DNA from: JBAZWE01 sp041658605
GTDB lineage: Bacteria; Actinomycetota; Thermoleophilia; BMS3ABIN01
DNA: 29,327 nucleotides
Direction: 5' to 3'
Assembly: GCA_041658605.1 (NCBI GenBank)
Contig: JBAZZU010000025.1
Coordinates: forward strand, 1 to 29,327
Below, one piece after another: positions 27,496-29,327 of the stretch (position 1 is the first letter of the stretch; every line of letters starts with the position of its first letter). The notes below the pieces were generated by a model that worked only from the letters and a program-made list of their open reading frames with translations, was not told the DNA's origin and did not search any database. The position numbers and the translations under genes are program-made.

Positions 27496-29327
27496 TTGAA
27501 TAAATTGGCCAAGTTTTTAAGAAGCGCCGCCTTCCCGATCCTCATCGTTGTACTGCTGGCGTTATTCGTCCAGCAGATGGTGACTAACCGTGACAGTGGC
27601 GAGAAGGAAATGAATTTTCAGGAATTCGTCCAGAAAGTCAAGGACAAAGAGGTCAAGACGGTCGTTATCGAGCCCAAGGACCAGATGATGAGTGTGGTGC
27701 TCAACGACAGCGACCGCAAGATAAACGTCGGTTACACCGAGGATTACCCGCTGACCCAGCTGATGCTGGATAACGATGTAGCCTTTACCTCCAAGGGCAC
27801 GGGTTCTTCGATGTGGTCGTCGCTGCTGATATCGGCTCTGCCAATAGTGGTCATCGTCATCTTCTGGCTCTTTATCATGAACCAGATGCAGGGCGGCGGC
27901 AACAAGGTGATGTCGTTCGGCAAGAGCCGCGCCAAACGCATGAGCGTCGATCAGCCGAAGGTTACATTCAAGGACGTAGCCGGAGTCGACGAGGCGGTCG
28001 AAGAGCTGCAGGAGATCCGCGAGTTCCTCGAAAATCCGAAGAAATTCCAGAACCTGGGGGCCAAGATCCCCAAAGGTGTCCTGCTTTATGGGCCTCCGGG
28101 AACCGGCAAGACGCTGCTGGCCCGCGGGGTTGCGGGAGAGGCGGGCGTTCCCTTCTTCTCCATCAGCGGCTCCGATTTCGTCGAGATGTTCGTTGGTGTC
28201 GGCGCTTCCCGTGTGCGCGACCTTTTTGAGCAGGCCAAGCAGAACGCTCCATGTATCATCTTCATTGACGAGATTGACGCCGTCGGCCGTCATCGCGGCG
28301 CCGGCCTCGGCGGCGGACATGACGAACGCGAACAGACTCTCAACCAGCTGCTGGTCGAGATGGATGGCTTCGAGATGAAGGACAACGTCATCATGATCGC
28401 CGCGACCAATCGTCCTGACATCCTCGATCCGGCGCTCCTGAGACCAGGCCGCTTCGACCGCCAGATCGTGGTAGACCGGCCGGACCGTATAGGCCGCGAG
28501 GCGATCATCAAGGTACACACCCGTGGCAAGCCGCTGGCTGACGATATAAAAGCCGACGCGCTGGCCGGTCAGACCCCCGGCTTTACCGGAGCGGATCTGG
28601 CCAACCTGGTCAACGAAGCGGCGTTGCTGGCCGCCCGCCACGGCAAGAAAGAGATAGGCATGGAAGAACTGGAGGAAGGCATCATGCGTGTTCTTGCCGG
28701 GCCTGAGAAGAAGAGCCGCATCCTCAGTGAAAAAGAGAAACTGATCACGGCTTATCACGAAGTGGGCCACGCGCTGGTAGGGCACATCCTGCCCCTGGCT
28801 GACCCGATCCACAAGGTTTCGGTCATCAGCCGCGGCCAGGCGCTCGGTTACACCATCTCGATGCCGACCGAGGACCGTTTCCTGGTCTCCAAGTCGGAGC
28901 TTCTCGACAGGATGGCCATGTCCCTGGGAGGGCGATCGGCCGAAGAGATCCAGTTCGACGAGATTACCTCGGGCGCGGCGGGCGACCTGCAGACAGCCAC
29001 CGGCATCGCCAAGCAGATGATCATGAAATACGGCATGAGCGAGAACATGGGCCCCCGGACTTTCGGCCACGAGCACGCGCAGCCGTTCCTCGGCCGCGAG
29101 TTCAGCCAGGAGCCGGACTACAGCGATGAGATCGCCCAGCAGATCGACGCCGAGATGAAGAAACTCATTGAAGAAGCGCACGAGCGCGCCAAGCATATAT
29201 TGATGGAAAACCGGGACAAGCTCGACCTGATCACCCTGATCCTGGTCGACCGGGAGACCCTCGAGAAGGAGGAGTTCGACCAGCTGGCGGAAGGTGTGCC
29301 GGAGGAAGAAGTCTTCCGCGAGAAGGA
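27496..29327 (+). CDS. ftsH: ATP-dependent zinc metalloprotease FtsH, 3' truncated
   Basis: FtsH is a membrane-anchored AAA+ protease that removes misfolded membrane and regulatory proteins. The frame runs past the right edge, giving 610 residues here of the usual 620-700. There is an N-terminal helix, a short periplasmic domain and a second helix (SLLISALPIVVIVIFWLFIM), followed by Walker A GPPGTGKT (199-206), Walker B IIFIDEID, the second region of homology ATNRPDILDPALLRPGRFDR and the zinc site HEVGH (421-425; HEAGH is more common). TTG 27496 or TTG 27505 are both possible starts behind AGGAAAGGA (27486-27494). Confidence 0.95.
   Translation, partial: MNKLAKFLRSAAFPILIVVLLALFVQQMVTNRDSGEKEMNFQEFVQKVKDKEVKTVVIEPKDQMMSVVLNDSDRKINVGYTEDYPLTQLMLDNDVAFTSKGTGSSMWSSLLISALPIVVIVIFWLFIMNQMQGGGNKVMSFGKSRAKRMSVDQPKVTFKDVAGVDEAVEELQEIREFLENPKKFQNLGAKIPKGVLLYGPPGTGKTLLARGVAGEAGVPFFSISGSDFVEMFVGVGASRVRDLFEQAKQNAPCIIFIDEIDAVGRHRGAGLGGGHDEREQTLNQLLVEMDGFEMKDNVIMIAATNRPDILDPALLRPGRFDRQIVVDRPDRIGREAIIKVHTRGKPLADDIKADALAGQTPGFTGADLANLVNEAALLAARHGKKEIGMEELEEGIMRVLAGPEKKSRILSEKEKLITAYHEVGHALVGHILPLADPIHKVSVISRGQALGYTISMPTEDRFLVSKSELLDRMAMSLGGRSAEEIQFDEITSGAAGDLQTATGIAKQMIMKYGMSENMGPRTFGHEHAQPFLGREFSQEPDYSDEIAQQIDAEMKKLIEEAHERAKHILMENRDKLDLITLILVDRETLEKEEFDQLAEGVPEEEVFREK

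Noticed and set aside
27562..29196. A 544-codon open frame on the minus strand opposite ftsH
   Set aside because: It mirrors the ftsH codons over the AAA+ and protease domains; the protein it would encode has no recognisable domain and ftsH is certain.

Overview
The window looks like a chromosomal segment of a deep-branching Gram-positive, most likely an Actinomycetota lineage outside the classical high-GC groups. This rests on gene order (spc operon, alpha operon, ecfA1-ecfA2-ecfT-truA; later tilS-hpt-ftsH), a zinc-type S14, cysteine-containing S4 and L36, the actinobacterial-style starts of RpoA and L30, moderately high GC by eye, and many TTG start codons. The exact class cannot be fixed from sequence reading alone. 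No tRNA, rRNA, CRISPR array, phage or transposase gene was seen.

Region 1 (1-8711) is a co-directional translation and transcription superoperon: rplE (5' truncated), rpsN, rpsH, rplF, rplR, rpsE, rpmD, rplO, secY, map, infA, rpmJ, rpsM, rpsK, rpsD, rpoA, rplQ, closed by a clear intrinsic terminator. adk, normally between secY and map, is missing. A 61-bp palindromic dispersed repeat sits between rpmD and rplO, and a strong hairpin lies just before rpsM where an S4-responsive leader would be expected.

Region 2 (8712-12224) holds a shared ECF transporter energising module (two ATPases and the T component, each overlapping the next by 10 nt) plus truA. No substrate-binding S component is present, so it probably serves S components encoded elsewhere.

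Region 3 (12225-16343) is accessory. A promoter with an overlapping inverted repeat leads to a 33-residue single-helix peptide and then two tandem paralogous exported proteins. The first keeps SGNH-hydrolase-like Ser and His residues; the second has lost both. Convergent to them are a lipoprotein and a frameshifted ArsR regulator.

Region 4 (16344-19866) has a LysR regulator, a K+-independent-type membrane pyrophosphatase, and a 77-bp near-perfect palindromic element just after the pyrophosphatase terminator.

Region 5 (19867-23266) is a probable potassium uptake operon: a 58-residue membrane protein, an APC permease carrying a large extracellular insert and a C-terminal USP domain, and two TrkA/RCK proteins, resembling the APC permease-CeoB-CeoC neighbourhood of mycobacteria.

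Region 6 (23267-25300) is a small redox-looking cluster: a DUF1858 CxxC protein facing a minus-strand pair (a 46-residue zinc-ribbon protein and a small COX1-like haem-copper membrane protein) behind a cysteine-free CRP-family regulator. A perfect TGTGA-N6-TCACA site lies between the regulator and the pair, and the regulator carries a CRP-type recognition helix. Region 7 (25301-29327) is tilS-hpt-ftsH, with ftsH running off the end.
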